Under the pieces are notes generated by a model. That model made no database searches, was not told the DNA's origin, and saw nothing but the letters and a program-made list of their open reading frames with translations. Shown here piece by piece: positions 20,601-29,393 of a DNA stretch of 43,554 nucleotides. The translations under genes and the position numbers were made by a program. This stretch comes from Bacteroidota bacterium (lineage in GTDB: Bacteria > Bacteroidota > Bacteroidia > Chitinophagales > Saprospiraceae), in assembly GCA_029781865.1 (NCBI GenBank), contig JAKOVW010000063.1, forward strand, positions 1-43,554, given 5' to 3'. Position 1 is the stretch's first letter; each line of letters begins with the position of its first letter.

Positions 20601-20907
20601 TGATGTAACCGTTCGTTCAAGAGGTGTTATCGAAAAATGTTCTTTCTGTGTACAACGGATACAGGAAGGTAAATTAACGGCAAAGAAAGAAGACAGAACA
20701 TTGTCTGACAATGATGTTAAAACGGCTTGTCAGACGGCATGTCCTACCAATGCAATTACATTTGGAGATATGAATAATAAAGAAGGAAATCTTTTTAGAA
20801 AACTGGAGAACCCTCTGAATTATATTGTATTGGAAGAAATCAATGCGAAGTCTGTTGTGAATTATACTATGAAAGTGAACAACCGTAACGAAAATTTAGA
20901 TGCCTAA
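17695..20907 (+). CDS. actB: Alternative Complex III subunit ActB, molybdopterin-oxidoreductase-like and iron-sulfur fusion
   Basis: The 1070-aa peripheral subunit of ACIII. A Tat motif (NRRDFLKVLGFG, R54-R55) leads into a perfect lipobox (LASC, C73), so the mature protein is probably exported folded and lipid-anchored. The large middle region resembles molybdopterin oxidoreductases, which in ACIII lack the cofactor. The C-terminal ferredoxin part starts near residue 826: CIGCGTCTIAC, then CQHCNNAPCENVCP, then CVGTRYCANNCP, then CSFC/CQTACP. In the third motif the second Cys is Thr, which fits one 3Fe-4S cluster among 4Fe-4S clusters, as known for ActB. A start at 17707 is also possible. Confidence 0.95.
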   Translation: MKKQMKQSETTFWIDDQDLTRDPEFLAKVESELSPVAIESILTDERAGVFETNRRDFLKVLGFGIGAATLASCEIPVKKAIPYVIKPDTIVPGIANYYASSYVNGGDYCSVLVKTREGRPIKIEGNASSAITNGGTNARVQAAVLSLYDYNRIKQPSKNNQGQLTASDWKTIDEEIKAALGSGGKIRILSSTMMSPTALKAVSEFTTKFPGAKHVMYDAVSSSALLDAAQQCFGERMIPDYRFDLADTIVSFNADFLGTWISPIEYAGQYAKRRRIHMDSVSMSHHIQIESHMSLSGSNADNRILVKPSEQSSAIAQLYNEVSSKTGGATISVSGVNDKAKSAISKVAESLLNQKGKSLVICGNNNLGDQILVFAINNLLNNIGSTVQFDRASNQRKGSDADLNQLMTDMKSSNVDALIIWNANPCYDTPFAADFGQAMANVKTKISLNTTLDETSMLCNYICPDHHNLESWGDVEAKRGSFSFIQPTINPIFNTRQVPHSLLVWCDSKNLNTTAEQPYYEYLKKCWQDKHGELKLSPSDFQTFWDENIHNGVFEMPAASKSVAFKGDVNMAAGKLTKPSNAPVEIAFFEPVAVGGGMYASNPWLQEMPDPVTRCSWGNYLAVPISFDGDRRFISFNNIKENGEEVELTISGNKTKIGAIKQFGQMAGTVAIALGYGRRNAGDCGTGIGTDFNSSCKWVDGYIQYFNTEVEVSNSLGSIEKHFACVQHHHTMGVTSIEKSTGKKFNADEAALVDDAFKGLTKGYQGSLTDRSVIRHSHLNEVKEKVELLKEERKDHQKLNSYTLYPSHDYKYNAGHHWGMHIDLNSCIGCGTCTIACMAENNVPVVGKKEVSRHHEMSWLRIDRYYYGDVENPNVVYQPMMCQHCNNAPCENVCPVNATNHSQEGLNQMAYNRCVGTRYCANNCPYKVRRFNWYDYTTADLFPMNQYNLAAEKTQPFYSDNLVRMVLNPDVTVRSRGVIEKCSFCVQRIQEGKLTAKKEDRTLSDNDVKTACQTACPTNAITFGDMNNKEGNLFRKLENPLNYIVLEEINAKSVVNYTMKVNNRNENLDA

Positions 20908-20924
20908 ACATTAAAATAAAAAGC

Positions 20925-22355
20925 ATGTCAGGAGGAATTGTAGCACCGGTTAGAAAGCCACTTATAGAAGGACATAAAACCTATCATCAGATTACGGAAG
21001 ATTTGTGTTCTCCAACGGAACGCACTCCGAGCAGGGCATGGATAATAGCTTTTATTGTAGCTTCTTCTACGCTTGCATTCGGTGTATTCTGTATTTTATG
21101 GACCATCTGGATGGGAATCGGATCCTGGAATCTTAACAGGACCATCGGTTGGGGTTATGATATAACCAATTTCGTTTGGTGGATCGGTATTGGACATGCC
21201 GGTACCCTCATTTCTGCCATCTTATTGTTATTCCGTCAGAGATGGCGTACCGGGGTGAATCGTGCCGCGGAAGCTATGACCATATTTGCGGTAATTTGTG
21301 CGGCATTATTTCCTGCTATTCACGTCGGAAGAATCTGGGTTGTTTTTTACTTTTTTCCATATCCAAATACCAGAGGTGCCCTTTGGCCAAATTTTAATTC
21401 ACCATTGCTCTGGGACGTATTTGCGATATCTACCTATTTCTCTGTTTCACTGTTGTTTTGGTATACTGGTCTGGTACCTGATTTTGCTTCAGTACGAAAC
21501 CGTGCAAGCGGATTCAGAAAAAAAATATATAATGCATTATCATTCGGATGGACAGGTTCTGCTAAACATTGGCAGAGATGGGAGTCTTTGTCTTTAGTTC
21601 TGGCCGGACTTTCGACACCTCTTGTACTCTCCGTTCACACCATAGTAAGTTTTGACTTTGCAACGTCTGTAATACCCGGATGGCATACGACTATTTTCCC
21701 TCCGTATTTCGTTGCAGGAGCTATTTTTTCAGGGTTTGCCATGGTGCAAACCTTAATGGTGATGACTCGCAAAATTTTAAAACTGGAACAGTATATAACA
21801 TTAGAGCATATTGAATCAATGAATAAAGTTATTCTGGTTACCGGTACGGTAGTTGGGGTTGCTTACTTAACCGAGTTATTCATTGCCTGGTATTCTGGAT
21901 ATGTATATGAGCAATTTGCTTTTTTCAACAGAGCCATGGGTGTTTACTGGTGGTCCTATTTTGGAATGATGTCCTGTAATGTGATATCACCCCAGTTGTT
22001 TTGGGTTAAGAAATTAAGACGCAGCGTTTTCTTTACATTCTTCATGTCCATCTTTGTTAATATAGGAATGTGGTTTGAGCGATTCGTGATTATAGCCACA
22101 ACTTTAGCGCGGGATTATCTTCCTTCTTCTTGGAGTTATTACAAGCCAACCTGGGTTGAGATTGGAATATTTGTAGGCACACTTGGTTTATTCTTTACTT
22201 TTTATCTGATTTTCGTCAGAGTTGCTCCTGTAGTTGCAATTGCCGAAGTAAAGCATATCTTAAAAGTTGGAGGTGATCAATACATAGGTGAGAATGCCAT
22301 ACACAGACACAAAGATGAACACGCAACTCATCACGATCATCATCAGCATCATTAA
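20925..22355 (+). CDS. actC: Alternative Complex III subunit ActC, NrfD-like quinol-binding membrane protein
   Basis: A 476-aa polytopic membrane protein of the NrfD/PsrC family with about ten helices. In ACIII, ActC and ActF are the two related membrane subunits, and the quinol site lies in ActC beside the ActB clusters. The sequence is hydrophobic throughout, with helices such as AWIIAFIVASSTLAFGVFCI near residue 38, and ends in a His-rich tail (HATHHDHHQHH). It lies 17 bases after actB and shares its fold with the actF product further down. Confidence 0.94.
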   Translation: MSGGIVAPVRKPLIEGHKTYHQITEDLCSPTERTPSRAWIIAFIVASSTLAFGVFCILWTIWMGIGSWNLNRTIGWGYDITNFVWWIGIGHAGTLISAILLLFRQRWRTGVNRAAEAMTIFAVICAALFPAIHVGRIWVVFYFFPYPNTRGALWPNFNSPLLWDVFAISTYFSVSLLFWYTGLVPDFASVRNRASGFRKKIYNALSFGWTGSAKHWQRWESLSLVLAGLSTPLVLSVHTIVSFDFATSVIPGWHTTIFPPYFVAGAIFSGFAMVQTLMVMTRKILKLEQYITLEHIESMNKVILVTGTVVGVAYLTELFIAWYSGYVYEQFAFFNRAMGVYWWSYFGMMSCNVISPQLFWVKKLRRSVFFTFFMSIFVNIGMWFERFVIIATTLARDYLPSSWSYYKPTWVEIGIFVGTLGLFFTFYLIFVRVAPVVAIAEVKHILKVGGDQYIGENAIHRHKDEHATHHDHHQHH

Positions 22356-22380
22356 ATAAGTAAGTTCAAAGGAATAGTCA

Positions 22381-22902
22381 ATGAGACAGTTAAATAAAAA
22401 TGTGATATACGGAATCTATTCGGATGAAGAATTACTGCTAAGTGCAGTAAGAAATGCTAAAAGCAAGCATCTCGAAGTTATGGATGTATTTACTCCTTTT
22501 CCGGTGCATGGAATGGATCAGGCTTTGGGTCTGGAAGAATCCCGTTTGCATCAGGCTGGATTCGTTTATGGTGCAATAGGTACCTTAACGGCATTCCTCG
22601 GAATGACCTGGATTATGACCAGTGACTGGCCGATTATTTTTGGAGGTAAGCCTTATTGGCCGGTACCTTCTTATATTCCAATTGTATTTGAATTGACTGT
22701 CCTGTTTGCATCCTGGGGAATGACTATTACATTTTATACCATTTGCGGATTATGGCCAGGGGTATCTAATCCTCAATTGGATTTGCGTACGACGGATGAT
22801 AAATTTTGTCTGGCATTCGACAAAAATGATGTGTCAGAATCTGTTGCCAGGGCTTTTTTTAATGAAACCGGAGCAGAAGAAGTGAATACCAAAAGCATAT
22901 GA
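22381..22902 (+). CDS. actD: Alternative Complex III subunit ActD (DUF3341)
   Basis: A 173-aa small membrane subunit of ACIII. It begins with a soluble alpha/beta segment (GIYSDEELLLSAVRNAK) followed by two transmembrane helices (residues about 60-82 and 98-122), the standard DUF3341 plan. Its stop overlaps the actE start by four bases (ATGA), so the two are probably translationally coupled. The subunit is structural and binds no cofactor. Confidence 0.93.
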   Translation: MRQLNKNVIYGIYSDEELLLSAVRNAKSKHLEVMDVFTPFPVHGMDQALGLEESRLHQAGFVYGAIGTLTAFLGMTWIMTSDWPIIFGGKPYWPVPSYIPIVFELTVLFASWGMTITFYTICGLWPGVSNPQLDLRTTDDKFCLAFDKNDVSESVARAFFNETGAEEVNTKSI

Positions 22903-23714
22903 AAATGAAAACCACACTTTATAGTATCGCTGTCATTTTTATTACACTGTTTTTCATTCAGTGCAGTCCGGCAGGAGGTAATGAAACAGGACATGAATAT
23001 ATGCCTGACATGTCTCATTCGATTGCATATGAAGCAAACGTGAATAGTTATTACTATTATCACTCCTGGGGCAGTAAAGAAGAAATAGACAGAATGTCTA
23101 CGCCAAGAAAACCAGTCAAAGGAACTATAGCCAGGGGAAGTCTGCCATCTTCTGCAAATCATATGATGGATTCAATGATGAATGGTTCTTTAAATGGAAA
23201 TGCCATTCGCATACCAATGAATGGATCAGTTGCTTATTATTATGGAAATACAGAAGATGAGCGCAACAGGGCGATGAAGGAAATTGTAGCCAATCCGGTA
23301 AAGCTTACTGACGCGGCTCTTGCTAAGGGTAAAAATTTATACACGATCAATTGTGCAATCTGTCATGGCGATTTAGGTGATGGTGCCGGTTATTTGGTAA
23401 GGGATGACGGAGGAAAGTATCCTGCACAACCTGCTAATTTCTTAAAAGATGATTTTATAGCAAGCAGTGAAGGCAGATTTTATCATTCCATCATGTATGG
23501 TAAAAACATGATGGGTTCTTATGCGGATAAACTTTCTTATGAAGAAAGATGGGATGTAATTCATTACATCAGATCCTTACAGGCCAATTCCAAAAAATTA
23601 AAATATAGCGAGAAAGAAAATACGTTTAGTGGTTCACAGGCTGTGCTTGACGCAAAGAAAGCAAGTAGCGCACCTGCGGCGCCAGTTGCTCCAAGCAGCA
23701 ATGTGAAAAAATAA
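22899..23714 (+). CDS. actE: Alternative Complex III subunit ActE, monoheme cytochrome c lipoprotein
   Basis: A 271-aa periplasmic cytochrome. The N-terminus is a lipoprotein signal ending FFIQC, with the lipidated Cys near residue 25. One CxxCH (NCAICHGDLGDGAG, near 151) lies in a cytochrome c domain, with candidate axial methionines in the MYGKNMMGSY segment near 205. The tail is a low-complexity Ala/Pro/Ser stretch. In ACIII, ActE works with ActA to pass electrons out to the acceptor, here probably the CuA subunit two genes downstream. Confidence 0.94.
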   Translation: MKMKTTLYSIAVIFITLFFIQCSPAGGNETGHEYMPDMSHSIAYEANVNSYYYYHSWGSKEEIDRMSTPRKPVKGTIARGSLPSSANHMMDSMMNGSLNGNAIRIPMNGSVAYYYGNTEDERNRAMKEIVANPVKLTDAALAKGKNLYTINCAICHGDLGDGAGYLVRDDGGKYPAQPANFLKDDFIASSEGRFYHSIMYGKNMMGSYADKLSYEERWDVIHYIRSLQANSKKLKYSEKENTFSGSQAVLDAKKASSAPAAPVAPSSNVKK

Positions 23715-23747
23715 TTATTTTTTGATTGAAGTAAAGATAAACGATAG

Positions 23748-25082
23748 ATGAGCTCAATACAATTACCATCCCGCGACAAGACGATACTTGGAGTCATGGG
23801 ATTCATTGGAATCATTTCCTTGGTTTCAATAATCAGAAGTGATGATCCTCTGTATACGAGGTTTTGGAGTAGCATACTTCACAATAGTGTATATTTTACA
23901 CTCATCGCAATGATGGCTATCTTTTTTATATGTATCAACAGAACAGCTTATGCAGGCTGGGCTGTGGGATTCAAAAGAGTTTGGGAAGCCATGTCGCAAT
24001 TTCTATGGGTTGGTTTTGCACTGATGTTCTTTATCGCATTAGGCGTTTATTTTGGATGGCATCATTTATATCATTGGTCTGATGCAGAAGTTGTGGCTAA
24101 AGATTCCGTTCTGAAAGGGAAATCTTCGTTCTTAAATAAAAATTTCTACGCTATTGTTGGTTTAGGTATTCTGGCTTCATGGATATTCTTTGCACACAAG
24201 ATGAGATCATTGAGTATTGAAGAAGATTATCATGATGATCCGAAACATACTCGTTATGAAAAAATGAAATTTTGGGCAGCTATTTTTCTTCCTGTCGCAG
24301 GATTTTCAAGTGCTGTTGTAATATGGCTGTGGTTAATGTCAGTGGATCCTCATTGGTATAGTACCATGTTCGCATGGTATACCGGGGCAAGTTGCTTTGT
24401 TAGTATGATAGCCCTGACTATTTTATTTCTAATTTATTTGAAATCGAACGGACATTATCACAATGTCAATATGGAACACTTCCACGATTTAGGAAAATTT
24501 ATGTTTGCATTTTCTGTATTCTGGACTTACCTGTGGTTTTCTCAGTATATGTTAATTTGGTATGGAAATATCGGAGAAGAAACCGTTTATTTTCAAACGC
24601 GAATCAGGGAGTATCCTGTTTTATTTTATGGGAACCTGGTATTGAATTTCGTGCTGCCATTTTTAATCCTGCTTAGAAATGATACAAAGAGAAAATATGG
24701 AACCTTAATCGTGGTTTCTATGATTGTTTTCTTCGGTCATTGGTGGGATACATTCCAAATGGTAAAACCCGGTACACTGCATACATCTCATGAGGTTATC
24801 ATGGATTCAAATCATGCTTCAACAAGCAATGTCAAAGAAATAAAGCCTTCAGAAGGAAGTAGCGAACATTCAAAAACAGAACCGGCCTCGGAAGGGCACG
24901 AAGAAGCACATAATGACGGGGTTCCTGTGGTAGGCTATTTTATTCCCGGCCTTGCGGATATCGGAGTTATGTTGGGATTTCTCGCATTATTCTTTTCAAC
25001 AACGCTGTTCTTTCTTTCCAGGGCAGCTTTGGTTCCTAAGAGTGATCCGTTTTTACAAGAGAGTTTACATCATCATGTGTAG
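23748..25082 (+). CDS. actF: Alternative Complex III subunit ActF, NrfD-like membrane protein
   Basis: A 444-aa polytopic protein related to ActC, with about ten helices. A charged His/Glu/Ser-rich loop (about residues 345-388, with SEGSSEHSKTEPASEGHEEA) precedes the last helix. ActF completes the membrane part of ACIII. The gap to coxB is only 21 bases, so the oxidase genes are part of the same transcript. Confidence 0.93.
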   Translation: MSSIQLPSRDKTILGVMGFIGIISLVSIIRSDDPLYTRFWSSILHNSVYFTLIAMMAIFFICINRTAYAGWAVGFKRVWEAMSQFLWVGFALMFFIALGVYFGWHHLYHWSDAEVVAKDSVLKGKSSFLNKNFYAIVGLGILASWIFFAHKMRSLSIEEDYHDDPKHTRYEKMKFWAAIFLPVAGFSSAVVIWLWLMSVDPHWYSTMFAWYTGASCFVSMIALTILFLIYLKSNGHYHNVNMEHFHDLGKFMFAFSVFWTYLWFSQYMLIWYGNIGEETVYFQTRIREYPVLFYGNLVLNFVLPFLILLRNDTKRKYGTLIVVSMIVFFGHWWDTFQMVKPGTLHTSHEVIMDSNHASTSNVKEIKPSEGSSEHSKTEPASEGHEEAHNDGVPVVGYFIPGLADIGVMLGFLALFFSTTLFFLSRAALVPKSDPFLQESLHHHV

Positions 25083-25103
25083 TAATATTAAAAGTATCAA
25101 CTA

Positions 25104-26609
25104 ATGACAGCATTAATTACAATATTATCCATTATACTTCTATTTGTCGTCTTACTGCAAATAGCTAAGATAAATGAGATAACAGCAGAAATGAAAGGGG
25201 AGGAGGAGTATCTTACCAAATCTGCTGAATTAAATGGGAAATGGCTGATTATCTTTTGCGTCCTTTTCCTTGGATCTTTTGCATGGAGCGCCATGTATTA
25301 CGCGAACCGCTTGATGGGTTACGGACCATTGAAGGCAGCTTCAGAACATGGAAGTGCAATAGATTCTATGTTCAATGTAACGTTGATTTTTACCGGAATC
25401 GTTTTTGTGATTTGTCACATTGTACTTTTCTGGTTTCCCTATAAATTCAGATATCAGAAAGGAAAGAAGGCGTTGTTTCTTCCTCATGACAACCGACTGG
25501 AGATTATCTGGACTGCATTACCGGCTCTGGTAATGACCATACTGGTGGTACAGGGACTGGTCACATGGAATAAAGTTATGTCTGATGTAAAGTCGGGCGA
25601 TGAATACATGGAAATTGAAGCTACTGCATGGCAGTTTGCCTGGAATCTCAGATATCCCGGTGCAGATGGCAAATTGGGAGTTAAAGACTTCAGATTAATA
25701 AAACCAGGCATAAACGAATTGGGACAAGACTGGAATGATGAACGCAATCTAGACGATTATAATGCAGATGAATTGGTTTTGCCAAAAGGTAAAAAAGTCA
25801 GAGTGCGTATAATTGCCAGAGATGTTTTGCATAATTTCTATTTGCCGCATTTCAGAGTAAAGATGGATGCAGTTCCGGGCATTCCTACTTATTTTATTTT
25901 CACTCCTATTAAAACAACTGAAGAGTTTAGACAGGAATTGAGAAAATATCCGGAATATCAATTGCCTTCCGATCCAAATGATCCAAATAGCGAACCTAAA
26001 TGGAAAGTCTTTAATTATGAACTGGCTTGTGCGGAATTATGCGGAAAGGGCCATTACAGTATGAGAAGATTGGTTAAGGTAGTTACACCTGAAGAGTGGG
26101 AAAAATGGAACAAGGCACAAAAGTCTTATTACTTTACTTCGATTCGAAATACAGATGATGATCCGTTCAAAGGCAAACCAATTAAAGCTGAATTGATGAT
26201 GAAAGGCGAAGAGATGAAAAGCATGTTGAAAAAAGCGTTGGACACATCAAATACAAATACCGCAGATAAAACCTTGCGTTTGGATAATGTTTATTTTGAA
26301 ACAGGATCATCCAAATTAAGCAGTGAGTCTGAGATCGCATTGGACATTTTAAAACAAACCTTTGATCAGTATCCTAAATTGCATGTAGAGATCGGCGGAC
26401 ATACGGATAATGTTGGTGATTTGCCGCTGAATTTGAAGCTATCACAAGACCGAGCCAATGCAGTTAAAGATTATTTAGTTAGCAAAGGAATTGCTGCAGA
26501 TAAAATTGTATCCATCGGTTATGGTCCAAACAAACCGGTAGACTCTAACGACAGTGATGCAGGAAGAACTAAAAACAGAAGAATTGAATTTAAAATTTTA
26601 TCTTTTTAA
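25104..26609 (+). CDS. coxB: Cytochrome c oxidase subunit II (CuA) fused to a C-terminal OmpA-like domain
   Basis: A 501-aa electron-entry subunit of the terminal oxidase. Four hydrophobic helices (about 1-22, 47-66, 91-115 and 134-155) precede the cupredoxin domain, one or two more than in typical subunit II. CuA ligands are complete: His near 241 (DVLHNFYLP) and CAELCGKGHYSM near 308-319. A linker then leads to an OmpA-type domain at about 389-501 (VYFETGSSKL, GGHTDNVGD, LSQDRANAVKDYLVSKG). The Asp and Arg that bind diaminopimelate in E. coli OmpA are kept (HTD and DRA). In caa3 oxidases this C-terminal position holds a cytochrome c. Here it suggests attachment of the oxidase to peptidoglycan. 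Confidence 0.95.
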   Translation: MTALITILSIILLFVVLLQIAKINEITAEMKGEEEYLTKSAELNGKWLIIFCVLFLGSFAWSAMYYANRLMGYGPLKAASEHGSAIDSMFNVTLIFTGIVFVICHIVLFWFPYKFRYQKGKKALFLPHDNRLEIIWTALPALVMTILVVQGLVTWNKVMSDVKSGDEYMEIEATAWQFAWNLRYPGADGKLGVKDFRLIKPGINELGQDWNDERNLDDYNADELVLPKGKKVRVRIIARDVLHNFYLPHFRVKMDAVPGIPTYFIFTPIKTTEEFRQELRKYPEYQLPSDPNDPNSEPKWKVFNYELACAELCGKGHYSMRRLVKVVTPEEWEKWNKAQKSYYFTSIRNTDDDPFKGKPIKAELMMKGEEMKSMLKKALDTSNTNTADKTLRLDNVYFETGSSKLSSESEIALDILKQTFDQYPKLHVEIGGHTDNVGDLPLNLKLSQDRANAVKDYLVSKGIAADKIVSIGYGPNKPVDSNDSDAGRTKNRRIEFKILSF

Positions 26610-26620
26610 TACATTAAATT

Positions 26621-28471
26621 ATGTCAGATACTCATACCACTCATGTTGAAAAAGATAAACTGATCCAGGAATTGGGTTACGATGATCATTTTCATGAACA
26701 TCATCATGGGGATAAATACCAAACCAACTTCCTGACTACGTATATTTTCTCACAGGACCATAAAATGATTGCCAGGCAATTTTTAATTACGGGTATTTTC
26801 TGGGCAGTCATAGGTGCTTCGATGTCTATTATTTTCAGATTGCAATTGGGATTTCCCGATGCAGATCTGTCCTGGCTAAAGCCATTGCTGGGGCAATGGA
26901 TAACAATCAATGATGCAGGTATTGGAAGATTGGATCCTGAGTTTTACTATGCATTGGTCACGATGCATGGTACTATTATTGTATTTTTCGTTCTTACCGC
27001 TGGTCTGAGTGGAACATTCAGTAATTTACTGATTCCGCTTCAGGTTGGAGCAAGAGATATGGCGTCTCCTTTTCTGAATATGCTTTCCTATTGGTTCTTT
27101 TTCTTGTCTTCCGTTGTGATGTTTTACAGCTTGTTTATAAGCACTGGACCTTTTGCAGGAGGATGGACGGCTTACCCGCCTTTAAGTGCATTGCCACAGG
27201 CATCATCAGGAAGTGGAGCCGGTATGACTTTATGGACGGTTTCTCTGGTTTTGTTTGTAGTTTCTGTACTCCTTGGAGGAATGAATTATATTACGACTGT
27301 GTTGAATCTTCGCACCAAAGGAATGAGTATGTGGAGAATGCCTTTGACTATTTGGGCATTTTTAGTGACTGCTATTCTTGCATTGTTGTCTTTTCCGGTA
27401 TTGGCATCTGGCTTCTTTTTGTTGTTGTTCGACAGAGGCTTAGGAACTAGTTTTTATTTATCTGATATTTTCATAAATGGACAGGCTTTGGATAGAATTG
27501 GCGGAAGTCCGATTTTATATCAGCACCTTTTCTGGTTTTTAGGTCATCCGGAAGTTTACATCATTATTCTCCCTGCAATGGGTATAGTATCTGAGGTACT
27601 TTCTGTACACGCCAGGAAACCAATTTTTGGCTATCGTGCAATGGTTTATTCCATTCTCGCCATCGGATTTTTATCATTTATCGTTTGGGCGCATCACATG
27701 TTTATGTCCGGAGTGAATCCATTCATATCAAACTTTTTTGTCGTATTCACTTTGATTATCGCAGTGCCTTCAGCGGTTAAGGTATTCAATTGGATAAGTA
27801 CTTTGTATGGGGGTAATATCAGGATGAATACCGCAATGTTGTTTTGTATCGGCTTTGTATCCATGTTTATTTCCGGAGGTTTAACAGGAATATTTTTGGG
27901 GAACTCGTCCATTGACATTCAACAACACGATACGTATTTCGTCGTAGCGCATTTTCATATTGTAATGGGAGTGGCTGCTTTTTTTGGAATGTTTGCAGGA
28001 GTTTATAATTGGTTTCCGAAGATGTTCGGACGATTCATGAATGAAACATTAGGCAAAATTCATTTCTGGGTTACGATGATCGGGGCCTACGCAGTATTTG
28101 GTCCTATGCATTATATTGGAATGGCTGGAGTGCCAAGAAGGTATTACCGCTTTGATAATTTTGATGCATTTAAAGATTTTGATGATTTGAATAAATTCAT
28201 CACGGTAGCTGCAATTATTACTTTTTTTGCACAGATATTGTTTGTAGTGAATTTTTTCTGGAGTATGTATAAAGGAAAGAAAATGACAGAGCAAAATCCA
28301 TATGGTTCAAATTCACTCGAATGGACTACGCCAATTGAAACCGGACATGGTAACTGGCCAGGTAAAATCCCAACGGTGCAAAGATGGGCTTATGATTATG
28401 GCAAAGATGACAAAGAATTCATACCACAACATACACCACTTGCTGAAGGTGAAGAGCACAGCAGTCATTAA
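26621..28471 (+). CDS. coxA: Cytochrome c oxidase subunit I, aa3 type
   Basis: A 616-aa catalytic subunit that reduces oxygen and pumps protons. GHPEVY near residue 309 holds a CuB His and the Glu of the D-channel, which marks an A1-type heme-copper oxidase. Further ligands are WAHHMF (CuB pair) and the QQHDTYFVVAHFHIVMG block with the heme a and a3 histidines. RDMASPFLNMLSYW is the usual helix III start. The His-rich N-terminus is a family-variable extension. It sits between coxB and the heme O synthase gene, 11 bases after coxB. Confidence 0.96.
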   Translation: MSDTHTTHVEKDKLIQELGYDDHFHEHHHGDKYQTNFLTTYIFSQDHKMIARQFLITGIFWAVIGASMSIIFRLQLGFPDADLSWLKPLLGQWITINDAGIGRLDPEFYYALVTMHGTIIVFFVLTAGLSGTFSNLLIPLQVGARDMASPFLNMLSYWFFFLSSVVMFYSLFISTGPFAGGWTAYPPLSALPQASSGSGAGMTLWTVSLVLFVVSVLLGGMNYITTVLNLRTKGMSMWRMPLTIWAFLVTAILALLSFPVLASGFFLLLFDRGLGTSFYLSDIFINGQALDRIGGSPILYQHLFWFLGHPEVYIIILPAMGIVSEVLSVHARKPIFGYRAMVYSILAIGFLSFIVWAHHMFMSGVNPFISNFFVVFTLIIAVPSAVKVFNWISTLYGGNIRMNTAMLFCIGFVSMFISGGLTGIFLGNSSIDIQQHDTYFVVAHFHIVMGVAAFFGMFAGVYNWFPKMFGRFMNETLGKIHFWVTMIGAYAVFGPMHYIGMAGVPRRYYRFDNFDAFKDFDDLNKFITVAAIITFFAQILFVVNFFWSMYKGKKMTEQNPYGSNSLEWTTPIETGHGNWPGKIPTVQRWAYDYGKDDKEFIPQHTPLAEGEEHSSH

Positions 28472-28502
28472 GATTTATTGTAAAAATTAATAATAGGAAT
28501 CA

Positions 28503-29393
28503 TTGAAATCAATTCATAAAACATCAATTCAGTATTCATTTATACACGACCTTGGTATATTGGTTAAGTTTAAGCTTAGCTTAATGGTTGTTATATCATC
28601 TGCATTGAGTTATATTATTCTTGCAAAGAGTCAATTTCAACTTCCTGTATTTCTATTGCTTTGCTCGGGTGGATTGTTTATCACATTTGCGGCTAACGCG
28701 ATCAATCAATGTTTAGAACGCGACTATGATAAATTAATGAAAAGAACGGCGTTGCGACCGGTTGCAGATGGACGAATGACGGTGTCGTCTTCCGTTCTCA
28801 TTTCAGGATTGTTATGTGCATTTGGTGTTATTTTGTTAGCGATGATTAACCAGGGTGCTGCATTACTTGGAATGCTTTCCTTTATATCTTATGCATTTAT
28901 TTATACCCCATTAAAAAGATATTCAACTATCGCTATCCCGGTTGGTGCCATTCCTGGTGCATTGCCTACTTTAATTGCAGGTGTGGCAGCATCGCAAGGT
29001 TTAACCTGGGAAGGTTTGTGCTTATTTGGATTGCAATATTTATGGCAGTTTCCTCACTTTTGGTCTATTGCCTGGTTAGGACATGAAGATTATAAAAAAG
29101 CTGGATTTAAATTAATTAAAGATGTTGACGGCAAACCGGACCCCAAATACGGATTATATGCTTCTATCTATTCTTTGTTGAGCCTGGTCTTTCTTTTTAT
29201 TTTCATTATTAACAATCAACTCAATTTCTTTGTTTCGATTGGTCTTGTACTCAGTATTCTTGGTTATACCATTCTTGGATTGAATTTATACCGGAGCAAT
29301 AATGAAAGAGCAGCAAAGACGTTGATGTTCGGTTCAATTATTTATCTTCCAATTATCTTGTTTTTGTTTTTACTAAACAATTTTCTGATCTGA
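28503..29393 (+). CDS. ctaB: Protoheme IX farnesyltransferase (heme O synthase), TTG start
   Basis: Adds a farnesyl chain to heme B to make heme O, the precursor of heme A needed by CoxA. The 296-aa UbiA-family protein has about nine helices and the prenyl-binding signature NQCLERDYDKLMKRT near residue 75. The first in-frame ATG is residue 29, after the conserved KFKLSLMVV helix has begun, and an in-frame TAG lies 9 bases upstream of the TTG at 28503. TTG is therefore the only sensible start, with AGGAA just upstream. Its stop overlaps the next ATG by one base. No heme A synthase (ctaA) is in the window. Confidence 0.92.
   Translation: MKSIHKTSIQYSFIHDLGILVKFKLSLMVVISSALSYIILAKSQFQLPVFLLLCSGGLFITFAANAINQCLERDYDKLMKRTALRPVADGRMTVSSSVLISGLLCAFGVILLAMINQGAALLGMLSFISYAFIYTPLKRYSTIAIPVGAIPGALPTLIAGVAASQGLTWEGLCLFGLQYLWQFPHFWSIAWLGHEDYKKAGFKLIKDVDGKPDPKYGLYASIYSLLSLVFLFIFIINNQLNFFVSIGLVLSILGYTILGLNLYRSNNERAAKTLMFGSIIYLPIILFLFLLNNFLI

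Noticed and set aside
22773-23162. 129-aa minus-strand ORF across the actD/actE junction
   Set aside because: It is a shadow of two certain genes.
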